Shown: positions 4,933 to 5,600 of the stretch, in pieces
Layout: every line of letters starts with the position of its first letter
Numbering within the stretch: position 1 is the stretch's first letter
NCBI GenBank assembly: GCA_023428655.1
Contig: JAEYXC010000151.1
Coordinates: forward strand, 1 to 5,600
From: Bacillota bacterium
GTDB taxonomy: Bacteria > Bacillota > Clostridia > Lachnospirales > Lachnospiraceae
Reading direction: 5' to 3'
DNA length: 5,600 nt
Translations under genes and position numbers: made by a program
Notes under the pieces: model-generated
The model's input: the letters and a program-made list of their open reading frames with translations, nothing else
The model's database searches: none
What the model was told of the DNA's origin: nothing

Positions 4933-5600
4933 ATGGAAGCCAATGATAAAATAAGCGTAATCAAAGGCATTGGTGAGAAAACAGAGAAGCTTTTTAATAA
5001 GCTGGGAATTATGACAGTGCAAGAGCTCCTGGAGCATTACCCGAGGGGCTATGAGGAATATGAACGACCGGTTATGATATCCTCCCTTGCTGTGGGTGCC
5101 ACAATGGCAATTGAGGCCTCCATTGCCATGACCCCGAAGATCAAACGAGTCAGAAATCTTCAGATTGTATCAGTGCAGGTAAAGGATCCCTCCGGTTCCC
5201 TACATCTGACCTGGTTTAATATGCCCTTTCTACAGAAGACCCTTCGCAGCGGTTATCATTATATTTTCCGAGGCAAGGTGTTACGTAAAAATGGGATTCT
5301 TGTTATGGAGCAGCCGGGAATCTTTCAGAGAGAGGATTACCTGAGGCTTCTTAAAATACTACAGCCAATTTATCCCCTGACCCAGGGGGTTACAAATGCC
5401 ATGATATCGAAGGCAATAAAACAGGTGCTCACAGAACTGGATTTCGCGAAGGATTATATCCCTAAGTCAATTGCGAAGGAGTATCAGCTGACGGACCGGA
5501 CAAAGGCCATACGTGAGGTGCATTTTCCTAAGGATCGGGATAGTATGATGAAGGCGAGACAGAGACTGGTCTTTGATGAATTCTTTCTTTATTCCCTTGC
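4933..5600 (+). CDS. recG: ATP-dependent DNA helicase RecG, N-terminal third (3' truncated by window edge)
   Basis: RecG is a monomeric superfamily-2 helicase that regresses stalled replication forks and processes Holliday junctions and R-loops. The window holds 222 codons of a protein normally near 680-700 residues, so the ATPase motifs are not visible. What is seen is the N-terminal region. A helix-hairpin-helix-like start reads VIKGIGEKTEKLFNKLGI (9-26), then VQELLEHYPRGYEEYE (29-44). The OB-fold wedge that grips the branch point spans about 45-150, with VQVKDPSGSLHLTWFN (81-96) and QPIYPLTQGVTN (144-155). The linker to the helicase core carries the typical VHFPKD (196-201) and ARQRLVFDEFFLYSL (208-222). 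The start ATG follows GCGGAGGTGG with good spacing. In Firmicutes recG often lies a short distance after the asp23-fakA pair; here four genes intervene. It is transcribed away from the gntR operon, probably from the promoter at 4864-4891. Confidence 0.93.
   Translation, partial: MEANDKISVIKGIGEKTEKLFNKLGIMTVQELLEHYPRGYEEYERPVMISSLAVGATMAIEASIAMTPKIKRVRNLQIVSVQVKDPSGSLHLTWFNMPFLQKTLRSGYHYIFRGKVLRKNGILVMEQPGIFQREDYLRLLKILQPIYPLTQGVTNAMISKAIKQVLTELDFAKDYIPKSIAKEYQLTDRTKAIREVHFPKDRDSMMKARQRLVFDEFFLYSL

Overview
The window reads as low-to-moderate GC chromosomal DNA from an anaerobic member of the Firmicutes. It is most likely class Clostridia and probably Lachnospiraceae. The evidence is strong AGGAGG-type ribosome binding sites, TTGACA/TATAAT-type promoters, and the Asp23 / FakA (YloU-YloV) / RecG neighbourhood that is typical of Firmicutes. 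The DUF1653 protein also carries a C-terminal helical extension of a kind I associate with clostridial genomes. The species assignment is inference.

Layout. Positions 1-63 are the last 20 codons of an Asp23/Gls24 (YloU-like) protein. A GTG-started fakA-type fatty-acid kinase gene (102-1766) follows and ends at a hairpin terminator (1802-1830). A DUF1653 gene (1872-2462) comes next on the same strand. A gene-free stretch (2463-2668) then holds two sizeable hairpins, the second placed as a terminator between converging genes. On the minus strand, read from right to left, is a compact regulator/transporter cassette: a short YtrA-type GntR regulator (4304-4675), an ABC ATPase (3448-4146) and an ABC-2-like membrane permease (2669-3454). 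The last two overlap by 7 bases. Divergent from the cassette, recG starts at 4933 and runs off the right edge.

How the genes work together. Asp23, FakA and RecG belong to the conserved chromosomal backbone. FakA phosphorylates FakB-bound fatty acids for phospholipid synthesis, and RecG remodels stalled forks and branched DNA. The GntR-ATPase-permease cassette sits between them in the opposite orientation and looks like a self-contained, self-regulated efflux or envelope-stress unit. The best regulatory signal in the window is upstream of the regulator. A near-consensus minus-strand promoter (TTGACA-17 bp-TATTAT) runs directly into a 36-bp array of four 8-bp half-sites of form TGTAyTAn, arranged symmetrically around GCAG (4774-4809). 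This is the expected architecture for autorepression by the GntR protein. A second, weaker promoter lies closer to the gene.

I found no CRISPR array, tRNA, rRNA, intact insertion sequence or phage gene. Nothing here amounts to a clearly new biological system. The points most worth a second look are the four-half-site operator, the hairpin-rich 2463-2668 gap, an outward-facing terminator-like hairpin just before the ATPase gene, and the placement of the cassette within the fakA-recG neighbourhood.
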